The notes under the pieces were generated by a model. That model was given only the letters and a program-made list of their open reading frames with translations, was not told where the DNA came from and made no database searches. Shown in pieces: positions 17,018 through 26,034 of a stretch of 64,000 bases of DNA (the first letter of the stretch is position 1; each line of letters begins with the position of its first letter). Source of the DNA: Bacillota bacterium (GTDB lineage Bacteria > Bacillota > Clostridia > Lachnospirales > Bianqueaceae); the NCBI GenBank assembly GCA_017441925.1, contig JAFRUE010000005.1, forward strand, positions 118,294-182,293, read 5' to 3'. A program made the translations under genes and the position numbers.

Positions 17018-18301
17018 TCAGACTGCCGCGAAGCCTTTCTCCAGGTCGGCGATGATGTCGTCGATATGCTCGGTGCCGATGGACAGGCGGATCGTGCTCT
17101 GATGGATATTCTGGTCGTTCAGTTCTTCCTCGGAGAGCTGGGAATGCGTTGTCGTCGCCGGATGGATGACCAGACTTTTCACGTCTGCAACGTTTGCCAG
17201 CAGGGAGAAAATCTCCAGCGCGTCGATGAATGCGTGCGCTTCTTTCTGCCCGCCCTTGATGTCGAAAGTAAAGATCGAACCGCCGCCGTTCGGGAAGTAT
17301 TTCTTGTATAGCTTATGCTGCGGATGGTCCGGCAGGGACGGATGATTGACTTTCTCGACCAGCGGATGGTTGGCCAGGTACTCGACGACCTTGGCGGTAT
17401 TCTCCGCGTGGCGTTCCAACCGCAGGGAGAGCGTCTCCACGCCCTGCAGCAGCAGGAAAGCGTTGAACGGGGAGATCGCGGCGCCGGTATCCCGCAGCAG
17501 GATCGCGCGGATATAAGTCACAAAAGCGGCCGGACCGACAGCATCCGCAAAAGAAATGCCATGATAGCTCGGATTCGGCTTGGCGATCGGAGCGTATTTG
17601 TCGGCGTTTGCCTTCCAGTCGAATTTACCGGAGTCCACGATGATGCCGCCAAGCGTCGTGCCGTGGCCGCCCAGGAATTTCGTCGCGGAATGCACCACGA
17701 TGTCCGCGCCGTGCTCGATAGGACGGATCAGATACGGCGTGCCGAAGGTATTGTCGATTGCAAGCGGAATCCCGTTCGCGTGCGCGATCTCGGCCAATGC
17801 GTCAATATCCGGAATATCGCTGTTGGGATTGCCGAGCGTCTCGATGAAAATCGCTTTGGTATTCGGTTGGATCGCTGCCTTAACTTCGTCCAGATTATGG
17901 ATGTCGACAAACGTCGTCTCGACACCGAAGCCCGGAAGGGTGTGCGCCAGCAGGTTGTAGCTGCCGCCGTAGATCGTTTTCTGCGCCACGATGTGATCGC
18001 CCTTCTGTGCCAGCGCTTCGATCGTATAGGTGATCGCCGCAGCACCGGAAGCAAGCGCCAGAGCCGCGACGCCGCCCTCAAGGGCAGCAACACGTTTCTC
18101 CAGCACATCCTGCGTGGAGTTCGTCAGGCGGCCGTAAATGTTGCCGGGATCCGCGAGTCCGAAGCGGGCCGCCGCGTGTGCACTGTTGTGAAATACATAA
18201 GATGTGGTCTGATAGATCGGGACCGCTCTCGAATCGGTTGCCGGATCGGCCTGTTCCTGTCCTACATGAAGCTGAAGGGTCTCAAATTTATAGCTGCTCA
18301 T
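17018..18301 (-). CDS. metY: O-acetylhomoserine sulfhydrylase
   Basis: PLP enzyme of 427 aa in the Cys/Met metabolism family. It makes homocysteine (or methionine with methanethiol) from O-acetylhomoserine and sulfide in the cytoplasm. The PLP lysine is K208 in HSATKFLGGHGT, and the cofactor loop is LASGAAAITYTI near residue 83. The N-terminal LQLHVGQEQADPATDSRAVPIYQTTS and the full length match MetY better than cystathionine gamma-synthase. It lies directly downstream of a LysR regulator on the same strand but has its own promoter. Confidence 0.9.
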   Translation of the reverse strand: MSSYKFETLQLHVGQEQADPATDSRAVPIYQTTSYVFHNSAHAAARFGLADPGNIYGRLTNSTQDVLEKRVAALEGGVAALALASGAAAITYTIEALAQKGDHIVAQKTIYGGSYNLLAHTLPGFGVETTFVDIHNLDEVKAAIQPNTKAIFIETLGNPNSDIPDIDALAEIAHANGIPLAIDNTFGTPYLIRPIEHGADIVVHSATKFLGGHGTTLGGIIVDSGKFDWKANADKYAPIAKPNPSYHGISFADAVGPAAFVTYIRAILLRDTGAAISPFNAFLLLQGVETLSLRLERHAENTAKVVEYLANHPLVEKVNHPSLPDHPQHKLYKKYFPNGGGSIFTFDIKGGQKEAHAFIDALEIFSLLANVADVKSLVIHPATTTHSQLSEEELNDQNIHQSTIRLSIGTEHIDDIIADLEKGFAAV

Positions 18302-18341
18302 CGTTGTACCTCTCCTCTGTTTGTTTTTTGTTGATGAGCCT

Positions 18342-18371
18342 ATTATAAGATGCCCGCTTCAGGCTGTCCAA
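18342..18371 (-). promoter_or_regulatory. metY promoter
   Basis: TTGGAC (18366-18371), 18-base spacer, TATAAT (18342-18347). Just upstream, around 18380-18412, are AT-rich partial dyads (ATATGGGATAT, AGGTT..AACCT) of the kind bound by LysR proteins. Confidence 0.65.
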
Positions 18372-18442
18372 TATCCCATATGAATACTTGGTAATAGGTT
18401 CAGGCTATAACCTGCGGCGCCAGCCCGGCGCCTGCACGCCTT

Positions 18443-19369
18443 TTACGTATCGTATCTGTGCAGATACTTCTTAAGCTCCTCGATGTAAAGCTCCGCCATC
18501 GTGCTCATCATCATATTCTTCTTCACGATATAGCCTATCTCCATCTCATATCCGATATCGTCCTCATCCGGTTCAAACGGAACGGCAATATAATCCGAAC
18601 CGTTCAGTTCTTCGCAGATAATGCCCGAACAAAGCGTGTATCCGTTAAGGCCGATCATCAGATTCAGCATCGTTGCGCGATCGTTTGCCTTGATCGTCCT
18701 GGGATACTCGTTCGTGCTCAGGATCTCCTCGGCAAAATAGAACGAGCCGGCCGAGCCCTGTTCGAAGGACAAGCAGGGGTAGTCCACCAGATCCTCGAAC
18801 CGGATCGATGCCCGATCCGCGAGCGGATGACCTTTCCACAGGTAAACGTACGCATCGCAGTCGATCAGACGGTGAAATTCCAGATTGTTGGTCCGCAGGA
18901 ATTTCTCAATCGCTTTGCGGTTGAAATCGCTGAGATACAGGATCCCGATCTCGCTCTTGCCTGACGCGACGTCATCGATAACCTCGCGCGTCATGGTCTC
19001 CCGGATCGCGAATTCATACTCTGCCGTATTGAACTGTTTGACCATCTCGACGAAACTCTTCACGGCAAACGAATAATGCTGCGTCGAGATGCCGAATTTC
19101 TTTTTCACCGTTCCGTCCCTGCCGTATTTCTCCGACAGACGGTCGTACTGCTGCACGACTTCCCTCGCGTACTGGACAAATTCCAGGCCGTCATTCGTGA
19201 GAGACACACCACGGCCGCTGCGGTTAAACAGCGTAATGCCTATCTCCCTTTCCAGTTCCTGCACCGCAGTCGTGAGCGACGGCTGAGCGATATACAGCCT
19301 TTCCGCTGCTTTATTCAATGAGCCTGCCTCTGAAATCGCAAGCACGTATTTTAACTGCTGTATGGTCAT
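18443..19369 (-). CDS. LysR-family regulator, probable metY/sulfur regulator
   Basis: Transcription factor of 308 aa. The N-terminal winged helix-turn-helix (MTIQQLKYVLAISEAGSLNKAAERL) is followed by a linker helix and a two-lobed ligand-binding domain (SEIGILYLSDF, VDYPCLSFEQGSAG). The ATG at 19369 follows CAGGAGGAG; a longer upstream frame overlaps the promoter and is rejected. It lies immediately upstream of metY, the common arrangement for CysL/CysB-type sulfur regulators. Control of metY in response to a sulfur metabolite is inferred. It diverges from the uvrA-like gene. Confidence 0.85.
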   Translation of the reverse strand: MTIQQLKYVLAISEAGSLNKAAERLYIAQPSLTTAVQELEREIGITLFNRSGRGVSLTNDGLEFVQYAREVVQQYDRLSEKYGRDGTVKKKFGISTQHYSFAVKSFVEMVKQFNTAEYEFAIRETMTREVIDDVASGKSEIGILYLSDFNRKAIEKFLRTNNLEFHRLIDCDAYVYLWKGHPLADRASIRFEDLVDYPCLSFEQGSAGSFYFAEEILSTNEYPRTIKANDRATMLNLMIGLNGYTLCSGIICEELNGSDYIAVPFEPDEDDIGYEMEIGYIVKKNMMMSTMAELYIEELKKYLHRYDT

Positions 19370-19448
19370 TCCGTTCTCCTCCTGCTGCCCGGTCAGGCCG
19401 ATCACATGCCGGGTAGTCTGCCGTCCATTGCCTATCTGCATTGTAGGC

Positions 19449-19477
19449 ATTCTAATACGGGAAAACGTTTTTGTCAA
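19449..19477 (-). promoter_or_regulatory. Promoter of the LysR gene
   Basis: TTGACA (19472-19477), 17-base spacer, TAGAAT (19449-19454). Confidence 0.75.
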
Positions 19478-19514
19478 GCCTCTTGGCTGTCCCGCCTCAA
19501 GATGGTTCCGGTCC

Positions 19515-19543
19515 TTGACGTGTTTTTGCCGGCATATTATAAT
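19515..19543 (+). promoter_or_regulatory. Promoter of the uvrA-like gene
   Basis: TTGACG (19515-19520), 17-base spacer, TATAAT (19538-19543). Confidence 0.8.
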
Positions 19544-19580
19544 ACTTCCTGTAAATTGCAAGAACAGGAGTGAGCGGAAC

Positions 19581-22082
19581 ATGTCTGATCATCGCCATAT
19601 ACCGGAACAAATCGAGATCCGAGGGGCACGGGTGCACAATCTGAAGAATCTGGACGTCAATATCCCTTTGCATCAGATCGTAGGCATCGCGGGCGTATCC
19701 GGCTCCGGCAAATCTTCCCTTGCGCTCGGCGTTCTTTATGCGGAGGGTTCGCGCCGCTATCTGGAATCACTCTCGACCTATACCCGCCGCCGGATGACGC
19801 AGGCCGGACACGCGCAGGTGGATGACGTGCGTTATGTCCCTGCCGCTCTCGCCCTGCATCAACGGCCAGGCGTGCCCGGAATCCGCAGTACTTTCGGTAC
19901 GTCTACCGAGCTGCTGAACAGTCTGCGGCTGATGTTTTCACGGCTGTCCGTCTATAAATGTCCCAACGGTCACGACGTGCCGCCCACCATGGACATCGCG
20001 GCGGAGAAAGAATTCCGCTGCCCGGTCTGTGGTGAAGCCGTTATACCTCTCGGTGCGGAAGATCTGGCTTTCAACTCCGCCGGAGCCTGCAAACGGTGCG
20101 GCGGGACCGGCATGATCCGGACTGTGGACCGCTCCACCCTGATCCCGGATGAGAGCCTGACCATTGACGGCGGCGCGGTCGCGCCGTGGAACAGTCTGAT
20201 GTGGTCGCTGATGGTCGACGTCTGCCGCGCTATGGGGGTCCGTACGGACGTACCTTTCCGCGACCTGACAGATGAAGAAAAAACCATCGTTTATGACGGT
20301 CCGATGGTCAAGAAGCATATTTTCTACAAACCGAAGAGTTCGGAAAGCGTCTCTGCGGGCGAGCTTGATTTTACATATTACAGCGCGACGGCGACTGTCC
20401 TGAATGCCCTGAACAAAGTTAAAGACGAGAAGGGCATGAAGCGTGTCGAGAAATTCCTGAAGGAAGACGTCTGTCCGGACTGCGGCGGCACGCGGCTGTC
20501 CGAACGCGCAAGATCTCTGCGTCTGCGCGGGGTTTCCCTCGATTATGTCTGCACTTTACCACTGGCTGATCTGATCAAATGGGTCAACGGAGTACCGGCT
20601 TCTCTGCCGGAAGAAATGCGTCCTATGGCAGTCAGCATCTGCGAAGCATTCCTTCATACTGCCCGGAGGCTGGTGGACTTGGGTCTGGATTATCTGTCCC
20701 TGGACCGGGCTTCCTCTACGCTGTCCACCGGCGAGCGCCAGCGGACGCAGCTTGCCCGTGCCGTCCGGAACCGTACGACAGGCGTCCTTTATGTACTGGA
20801 TGAACCGTCCATCGGCCTGCATCCTTCCAATCTGGAAGGTCTGACCGGTGTAATGGACGATCTTGTGGCGGACGGTAACTCCATCGTTCTGGTGGATCAT
20901 GACACTCAGGTGCTGCGGCACGCGGACTGGCTGATCGAGCTGGGTCCGGGAGCCGGTGCGGGCGGTGGGGAAATCCTTGCCGAAGGGACCACATCCGAAC
21001 TGTCAGCAAATCCCGCGTCCCGGATCGGACCGTTCCTGAAGGACGGCATCCGACCCGTTCTCCGTGAAAGGATTGCTGCGGAGCATCTTTTCGATCTGGG
21101 TGAGATCCGGATGGAGACGGATACGATACACACTGTAAAGCCCCTCTATGTGCGTTTTCCCAAGGGAAGGCTCACCGTCGTCACGGGTGTCTCCGGCAGC
21201 GGCAAAACCACCCTGATACTGGAGAGCCTGATCCCCGGACTTGAAGCGGTGACTTCCGGACGGAAACTTCCGGAGCATGTCCGGTCTGTTTCGGCTGAAG
21301 GGATCTCGCAGATCAAGCTGATCGACGCAACGCCGATCGGCATCAATGTCCGCTCGACGGTCGCGACTTATGCCAATGTACACGACGAGCTCCGCAAGGT
21401 CTATGCCCGTACGAAAGACGCGAAAGAATCGGGCTGTTCCGCCAGTGATTTCAGCTACAATACCGGCCGCCTGCGCTGTCCGGTCTGCGACGGAACAGGA
21501 ACGATCAGCCTCGACGTTCAGTTCCTGCCGGACGTAAACATCCCTTGCCCGGAGTGCGGCGGATCCCGCTATGCGAATGAAGCCTACCGGATCAAGCGTA
21601 TCCGGAAGGACGGCCGGGCCTGCTCCCTTCCTGAACTGATGTCGTACAGTATCGATGAAGCACTCGCGGAGTGCAGCGACCTGAAGCTTGTTTCAAGCCG
21701 GCTTCAGGTGCTTCACGACCTTGGACTCGGTTATCTGACACTCGGTGAAGAGACGCCAAGCCTTTCCGGTGGGGAGGCGCAGCGCCTTAAGCTTGCGAGC
21801 GAAATGGGCCGGGGCCAGTCAGACACGGTCTTTGTCTTTGACGAGCCCACGATCGGCCTGCATCCGCTAGATGTACACACGCTGATGAACGTATTCCAGC
21901 ATCTCATCGATCAAGGCGCGACCGTCATCGTGATCGAGCATGATCTGGATGTGATCCGGAGCGCGGATTATGTCGTGGATATGGGCCCGGGCGGCGGTAC
22001 GCAGGGCGGCGAAATCGTTGCCTCCGGAACGCCCGAGCAGATCAAAGAAAACCCGCGCAGCGTTACCGGCCGTTATCTGTAA
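19581..22082 (+). CDS. UvrA-like ABC ATPase, short paralogue
   Basis: Protein of 833 aa with two ABC ATPase modules. The first has Walker A GVSGSGKSS near residue 40 and signature LSTGERQR; the second has GVSGSGKTT and LSGGEAQR. Two zinc modules are visible (FRCPVCGE region and CPVCDGTG...CPECGG). Canonical UvrA is about 940 aa; this protein is shorter, and the missing length probably falls in the UvrB-binding/insertion region. That is typical of UvrA2-type paralogues linked to tolerance of DNA-damaging drugs rather than core excision repair. The ATG at 19581 follows AGGAG. It stands alone with its own promoter. Confidence 0.85.
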   Translation: MSDHRHIPEQIEIRGARVHNLKNLDVNIPLHQIVGIAGVSGSGKSSLALGVLYAEGSRRYLESLSTYTRRRMTQAGHAQVDDVRYVPAALALHQRPGVPGIRSTFGTSTELLNSLRLMFSRLSVYKCPNGHDVPPTMDIAAEKEFRCPVCGEAVIPLGAEDLAFNSAGACKRCGGTGMIRTVDRSTLIPDESLTIDGGAVAPWNSLMWSLMVDVCRAMGVRTDVPFRDLTDEEKTIVYDGPMVKKHIFYKPKSSESVSAGELDFTYYSATATVLNALNKVKDEKGMKRVEKFLKEDVCPDCGGTRLSERARSLRLRGVSLDYVCTLPLADLIKWVNGVPASLPEEMRPMAVSICEAFLHTARRLVDLGLDYLSLDRASSTLSTGERQRTQLARAVRNRTTGVLYVLDEPSIGLHPSNLEGLTGVMDDLVADGNSIVLVDHDTQVLRHADWLIELGPGAGAGGGEILAEGTTSELSANPASRIGPFLKDGIRPVLRERIAAEHLFDLGEIRMETDTIHTVKPLYVRFPKGRLTVVTGVSGSGKTTLILESLIPGLEAVTSGRKLPEHVRSVSAEGISQIKLIDATPIGINVRSTVATYANVHDELRKVYARTKDAKESGCSASDFSYNTGRLRCPVCDGTGTISLDVQFLPDVNIPCPECGGSRYANEAYRIKRIRKDGRACSLPELMSYSIDEALAECSDLKLVSSRLQVLHDLGLGYLTLGEETPSLSGGEAQRLKLASEMGRGQSDTVFVFDEPTIGLHPLDVHTLMNVFQHLIDQGATVIVIEHDLDVIRSADYVVDMGPGGGTQGGEIVASGTPEQIKENPRSVTGRYL

Positions 22083-22134
22083 ACCCAAAACTGCAGACTG
22101 CGGTATCGGCAGACACCTGAAAAACATACAAAAA

Positions 22135-22170
22135 TAACCGGGAACAGATCCATATCCGTTCCCGGTATTT
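22135..22170. terminator. Bidirectional terminator
   Basis: AATAACCGGGAAC pairs imperfectly with GTTCCCGGTATT across a short loop, between the plus-strand uvrA-like gene and the minus-strand XRE-AbrB gene. Confidence 0.75.
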
Positions 22171-22174
22171 GTAT

Positions 22175-22609
22175 TTATCCGTTTCCGCCGGACAGGAGCT
22201 CCATCGCCTTGCTCATGAGCTTTTCAAAATATCCTGTCGGTATCAGCGCAATGCCGTTCTCATCACTTGCGACGATCAGCCGCTGCCCGCCTGTAAGTCC
22301 GAACTTATCGCGTGCTTCTTTAGGAATGACGATCTGTCCCCTGTCCCCGACCGTGACAGAACCCCAGATGTTCTTTCCCATAGGCGCCGGCGGGATCATA
22401 CCGATGCTCTCCACCGTTTCGGTCCGGACAAGGCTGTCGATCGTGGTCCCGTACACTTTCGCCAGCAGACCGCATTTCTCCACATCGGGGACGGTCGCGC
22501 CGCTCTCCCATTTCGCGTAGGCCTGGCGCGAGATCCCGATCTTCTCCGCGATCTCCTCCTGGGAAAACCCGTGGATCCTGCGAAGCATCGCCAGATTATC
22601 TTTCAGCAA
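22175..22609 (-). CDS. XRE HTH regulator fused to an AbrB/SpoVT domain
   Basis: Regulator of 144 aa with two DNA-binding modules. Residues 1-62 are an XRE helix-turn-helix (FSQEEIAEKIGISRQAYAKWESG). Residues about 83-130 are a swapped-hairpin AbrB fold (GSVTVGDRGQIVIPKEARDKFGLTGGQRLIV). It is the last gene of a three-gene set with an ABC exporter, 15 bases after the permease stops. Autoregulation of the exporter operon is inferred. Confidence 0.88.
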   Translation of the reverse strand: MLKDNLAMLRRIHGFSQEEIAEKIGISRQAYAKWESGATVPDVEKCGLLAKVYGTTIDSLVRTETVESIGMIPPAPMGKNIWGSVTVGDRGQIVIPKEARDKFGLTGGQRLIVASDENGIALIPTGYFEKLMSKAMELLSGGNG

Positions 22610-22624
22610 TGCGGCACCTCCTTT

Positions 22625-23278
22625 TTACAGATCGATCTTCTCAAAATCCTCACATGCCCGTCTCAAGGACAGGACTGTCATCGCAAGCCAGATCACGATC
22701 CCTGCTGCGAGCAGGAGGATCTGAAGCCCGATATCCTCTGTTCCGAACGCGTTCAGCCTTCCCAGACCGGGAACATGATGCAGAGCTTCGAACACGCCGA
22801 CGCTGAGGAATGCCACAACAATATAAGTAACAAACGGCTTTGCGAACTTATAGGCCGTTTTAAAGAATCCGCCGACAAATATCCAGTTGAACAGCCCGAA
22901 AATACAGAACGCGGTGCCAAGCGCGAACAGATTCGCATTCATCAGGGCGTTGCTGCGGTACGCAACCGCATCCGCGAACACTGTCATCCGCAGGATGACC
23001 GGGATCAGCATCAGAACCGCCGTGCAGAGCTCGATCAGGCAGACAAAGCAGAATCGTCCCTTGACTACGTCCTTCTTCGCGATCGGCAGCAGTGCGGAGA
23101 AGACGATATCATTCGCCTCTCTCGCGTATTCAAAGCCCTGGAAGAGCCCCAGCGTCGCAAAGAAAGCTCCGCAGAGTATCGGGTAGCCCGGCAGGAAGAA
23201 CATAAAACCGAACAGAACAAACAGATACGGCAGGATGGACGCGCTGAGCTTCATCTCTTTACGAAGAATATTACGCAT
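22625..23278 (-). CDS. ABC-2 type permease
   Basis: Membrane protein of 217 aa with about six hydrophobic segments, the partner of the adjacent ATPase. The ATG at 23278 lies inside the last codons of the ATPase gene (8-base overlap) and follows GGAGG. The short form and the REANDIVFSALLPIAKKDVVKGR segment resemble bacitracin/lantibiotic-type or MutE-like ABC-2 permeases. The substrate is unknown; antimicrobial or lipid export are the usual roles. Confidence 0.82.
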   Translation of the reverse strand: MRNILRKEMKLSASILPYLFVLFGFMFFLPGYPILCGAFFATLGLFQGFEYAREANDIVFSALLPIAKKDVVKGRFCFVCLIELCTAVLMLIPVILRMTVFADAVAYRSNALMNANLFALGTAFCIFGLFNWIFVGGFFKTAYKFAKPFVTYIVVAFLSVGVFEALHHVPGLGRLNAFGTEDIGLQILLLAAGIVIWLAMTVLSLRRACEDFEKIDL

Positions 23279-23993
23279 GGACCGCACCTCCCTCCATACG
23301 GAGCATCGTGTCCTCGAGGCTCTCGCCCGGCTTGGAGAACTCCTCCGCAAAACGGCTTTTGGGCATGGCCGCGGCAATCTTCCCCCGTGAGATGTATACG
23401 ATGTCATCCGCACACTTCTCGATATCGGAAATGATATGCGTGGAGAAAAATACCGCCACGCCTTCCTTTTTAAGTTCCATGAAAACCTCGAGCAGCTCGT
23501 TGCGTGAGAACGGATCAAGGCCGCTTGTGGGCTCGTCCAGGATCAGCACCTCCGCCTTGTGTGAAAGAGCGATCAGCAGATTGAATTTGACCTTCATGCC
23601 CTCGGAGAGCTCGATCGGAGTCTTGGATTCGTCAAGTCCGAACAGAGCGAGATACCTGCGGTACGCCCTGTCGTCCCATGTATCATAGAAGTGTTTCACA
23701 ACGTCGACTATGTCCCGGATCTTCTTCCTCGGATACCAGTTTACCGTCCCCGTAGAATATCCGATACGCTTCTTGATCTCCGTCTCGTTCTCCGCTAACG
23801 GCTTCCCGAAATATACGACCGATCCGCCGTCCGGATGGACCAGATTCAGCATGGCCTTGATCGTCGTCGTTTTGCCGGCACCGTTCCTGCCGATAAAACC
23901 TGTGATCCGGCCTTCCGCAACATCGAAGGAAACATCCTGCAGCGTAAAGGCAGGATACTTTTTCACCAGACCTCTTACTTCAACGACACTCAT
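23271..23993 (-). CDS. ABC transporter ATPase
   Basis: Cytoplasmic ATPase of 240 aa. Walker A is GRNGAGKT at residues 35-42, the signature is LSEGMKVKF, Walker B is VLILDEPTSGLDP, and the H-loop is in FFSTH. The signature has Glu-Gly in place of the usual Gly-Gly, a known variant in this exporter class. The ATG at 23993 follows GGAGG. It is first in an operon with the permease and XRE-AbrB regulator. Confidence 0.9.
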   Translation of the reverse strand: MSVVEVRGLVKKYPAFTLQDVSFDVAEGRITGFIGRNGAGKTTTIKAMLNLVHPDGGSVVYFGKPLAENETEIKKRIGYSTGTVNWYPRKKIRDIVDVVKHFYDTWDDRAYRRYLALFGLDESKTPIELSEGMKVKFNLLIALSHKAEVLILDEPTSGLDPFSRNELLEVFMELKKEGVAVFFSTHIISDIEKCADDIVYISRGKIAAAMPKSRFAEEFSKPGESLEDTMLRMEGGAVHA

Positions 23994-24086
23994 AATAACC
24001 TCCATTACTATGATTTATGCGAATATTGTAATGTATCGTTGCCCGTCTGTCTACCAACCTGACTTTACAGCTCAATGCGTTTTATG

Positions 24087-24998
24087 TTAATTTCGGTTGC
24101 CGCCCCGGCAGATTTTTACATCCTGCAGGAAACGGAACAGCCTGGCCGGCCTTTCGGCGGCGCTATCAAGGCCCGTATCACCCAGAACGACCAGCTTGTT
24201 CTTTCCATGATAATCGCTCCCCGCCGTGATATACAGGTCGTATTTCTCTGCGAAAGCAAGCATCTCCGTCCTCAATCTACTTGTAAAACCTGAATAGAAA
24301 GCCTCGACGCCCCGGAGTCCGAAACCGATCAGCTTGCGCAGCCGCGCGTCCATCTCCTCTCCGAGAATGAGTTCGTCTCCGCTCCCGTAGACCGGGTGCG
24401 CAAGAACCGGTATGCCGCCGGCAGCAAGGACTCCCCGGATCGCCTCTTCCGGACGCAGATACTCGTTGCGGACATGCAGCTTATTGATGAAATCGCTGAT
24501 CGCGCTGTCTTTATTCTTGGCGAAACCGTACTTTACCATCAGGTTCCCGATGTGCGGCTTCCCGGGATTGTCAAGCGCGAACAGATCCTCCCATTCCTTC
24601 TCAGGGAATGTAAATCCGAATTCTTTCTCCAGGAACTCCAGCCGTGTCCGGACTTTCTTTATGCGCAGACTGTGGCCGTATTCCACAAGTTCCCGGATCG
24701 CGGCTGACTCCGGATCATATCCGTAGCCAAGAATATGGTACTTCCCCTCCTCGTCCTTGCACGAGAATTCAGCGCCCGGGATAAACCACGGATCATCAGC
24801 GCCAAGGAATGCAGGAATGATCCGGCTTGCCTTAATGTCGTCATGGTCCGTCACGGAGAAAATCGAAAAACCTTTTTCCCTCACCAGCCGCAGAATGGCT
24901 TCCGGCGTGTCCGTCCCGTCCGAAACTGTCGTATGTATGTGCAGATCGATGGCTTCGTACTCCCGCTCTGCAGACGTTCTGTCCCGAGTATTTTCCAC
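24087..24998 (-). CDS. PHP-domain phosphoesterase
   Basis: Metal-dependent phosphoesterase of about 303 aa, YciV/RNase AM-like. Metal ligands are visible in DLHIHTTVSDG (H20, H22), SVTDHDD, the PGAEFSC glutamate, and later HP and DYHG motifs. The start is probably the GTG at 24998, seven bases after GGAGG. Family members hydrolyse 3',5'-bisphosphonucleosides or act as 5'-3' exonucleases on RNA; which one applies here is not clear. It follows the GH43 gene by 26 bases on the same strand. Confidence 0.85.
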   Translation of the reverse strand: MENTRDRTSAEREYEAIDLHIHTTVSDGTDTPEAILRLVREKGFSIFSVTDHDDIKASRIIPAFLGADDPWFIPGAEFSCKDEEGKYHILGYGYDPESAAIRELVEYGHSLRIKKVRTRLEFLEKEFGFTFPEKEWEDLFALDNPGKPHIGNLMVKYGFAKNKDSAISDFINKLHVRNEYLRPEEAIRGVLAAGGIPVLAHPVYGSGDELILGEEMDARLRKLIGFGLRGVEAFYSGFTSRLRTEMLAFAEKYDLYITAGSDYHGKNKLVVLGDTGLDSAAERPARLFRFLQDVKICRGGNRN

Positions 24999-25024
24999 TT
25001 TTATACCTCCAATATCTGTCTGTG

Positions 25025-26020
25025 TCAAAGTCCCCTGCGGTCCTGATACGGCTCTTCATAAAGCCAGCCCTTGGCCGGACCGGCCGCCCCGTTGTACCAG
25101 TTTCCCGTGATCTCGTTTACGATAACAATGCTGTCATCCGTCTCTTCGACCGTGAACAAGAGCATTCTCTTCGCGCGCGGCGTATTCGGGCAATGCAGCG
25201 CCATCATAAGCTGCCCGTCAAAAGTCCGAAACAGCATGGAATGCGCTCCGTCCAGGAAGTACAGCGGATTCTTCTCCTGCACCCACGGTCCGTGCAGCGT
25301 CCCGGAAAGACTTCTGGCAATTCCTGTCGCGTAGCCTGCTTTGGTAAAATTGGACCACAGCATGATGAGCTTTCCGCTCTGCAGGCGGTGCAGGAACGGT
25401 CCGTCCGTGACCCATCCGCCTCCGGACGAATCTTCGCGGTTAAAGAACAGTGCTGCCCACGGCGCGTCCGACGCGCGGAAGAGGATCTCGGACTCGCCGA
25501 TGGCCGTGCCGAGATCGTCGGACAGCGGGATCGCGGCGATCTGACCGTCGCCGACCTGCAGCCATTCATGGCAGAAGATCATCCATGGCTTTCCGTCCGA
25601 ATCCGCGAACAAAGTGCCGTCCAGGCACTGCCAGCCTTCCGGCGTAACCGGTTTCTCCGCGATGGGTCTGAAGGGACCGGTCGGATCATCCGCGACAAGG
25701 CACTGGCACCGTCTGAGCGACCCTGCCTTGCGGAAAGAAGAGATCAGATAGTATCTGCCGTTCCAGATATGGCATTCCGGAGCCCAGTAATCCTTATCAG
25801 CCCAGAAACCCGTCTCATCCTTGTCAAAGACCCGGATCGGATCGCTCCAGTGGATCAGATCCTCCGAACAGATAGTATAGAAGCCGGTCGCGTGCTTCAT
25901 TCCCGGATATCTGTCCGGATTGAACACGGATGCGTACGTATAATACTTATGTGTTTTCGGATCGGCCAGAATGCACGGATCGCTGATCCTGACGTCTCTT
26001 ACGTCAAACGGGTAATCCAT
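25025..26020 (-). CDS. GH43-type beta-xylosidase/arabinosidase
   Basis: Glycoside hydrolase of 331 aa with a five-bladed propeller and no signal peptide. The catalytic base is probably D14 in VRISDPCIL; the other acidic pair is likely in CLDGTLF and the later TDGPFL segment. Repeated motifs such as GFYTICSEDLIHWSDP and YWAPECHIWNGRYYLI are typical of the family. It should trim arabinose or xylose from short imported oligosaccharides. The next upstream gene is an unrelated ICMT-like methyltransferase. Confidence 0.85.
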   Translation of the reverse strand: MDYPFDVRDVRISDPCILADPKTHKYYTYASVFNPDRYPGMKHATGFYTICSEDLIHWSDPIRVFDKDETGFWADKDYWAPECHIWNGRYYLISSFRKAGSLRRCQCLVADDPTGPFRPIAEKPVTPEGWQCLDGTLFADSDGKPWMIFCHEWLQVGDGQIAAIPLSDDLGTAIGESEILFRASDAPWAALFFNREDSSGGGWVTDGPFLHRLQSGKLIMLWSNFTKAGYATGIARSLSGTLHGPWVQEKNPLYFLDGAHSMLFRTFDGQLMMALHCPNTPRAKRMLLFTVEETDDSIVIVNEITGNWYNGAAGPAKGWLYEEPYQDRRGL

Positions 26021-26034
26021 GATAAATCCTCCTT

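Noticed and set aside
18302..18442. SAM or T-box riboswitch before metY
   Set aside because: The predicted metY promoter lies only about 40 bases from the ATG, leaving no room for a riboswitch. LysR control fits better.
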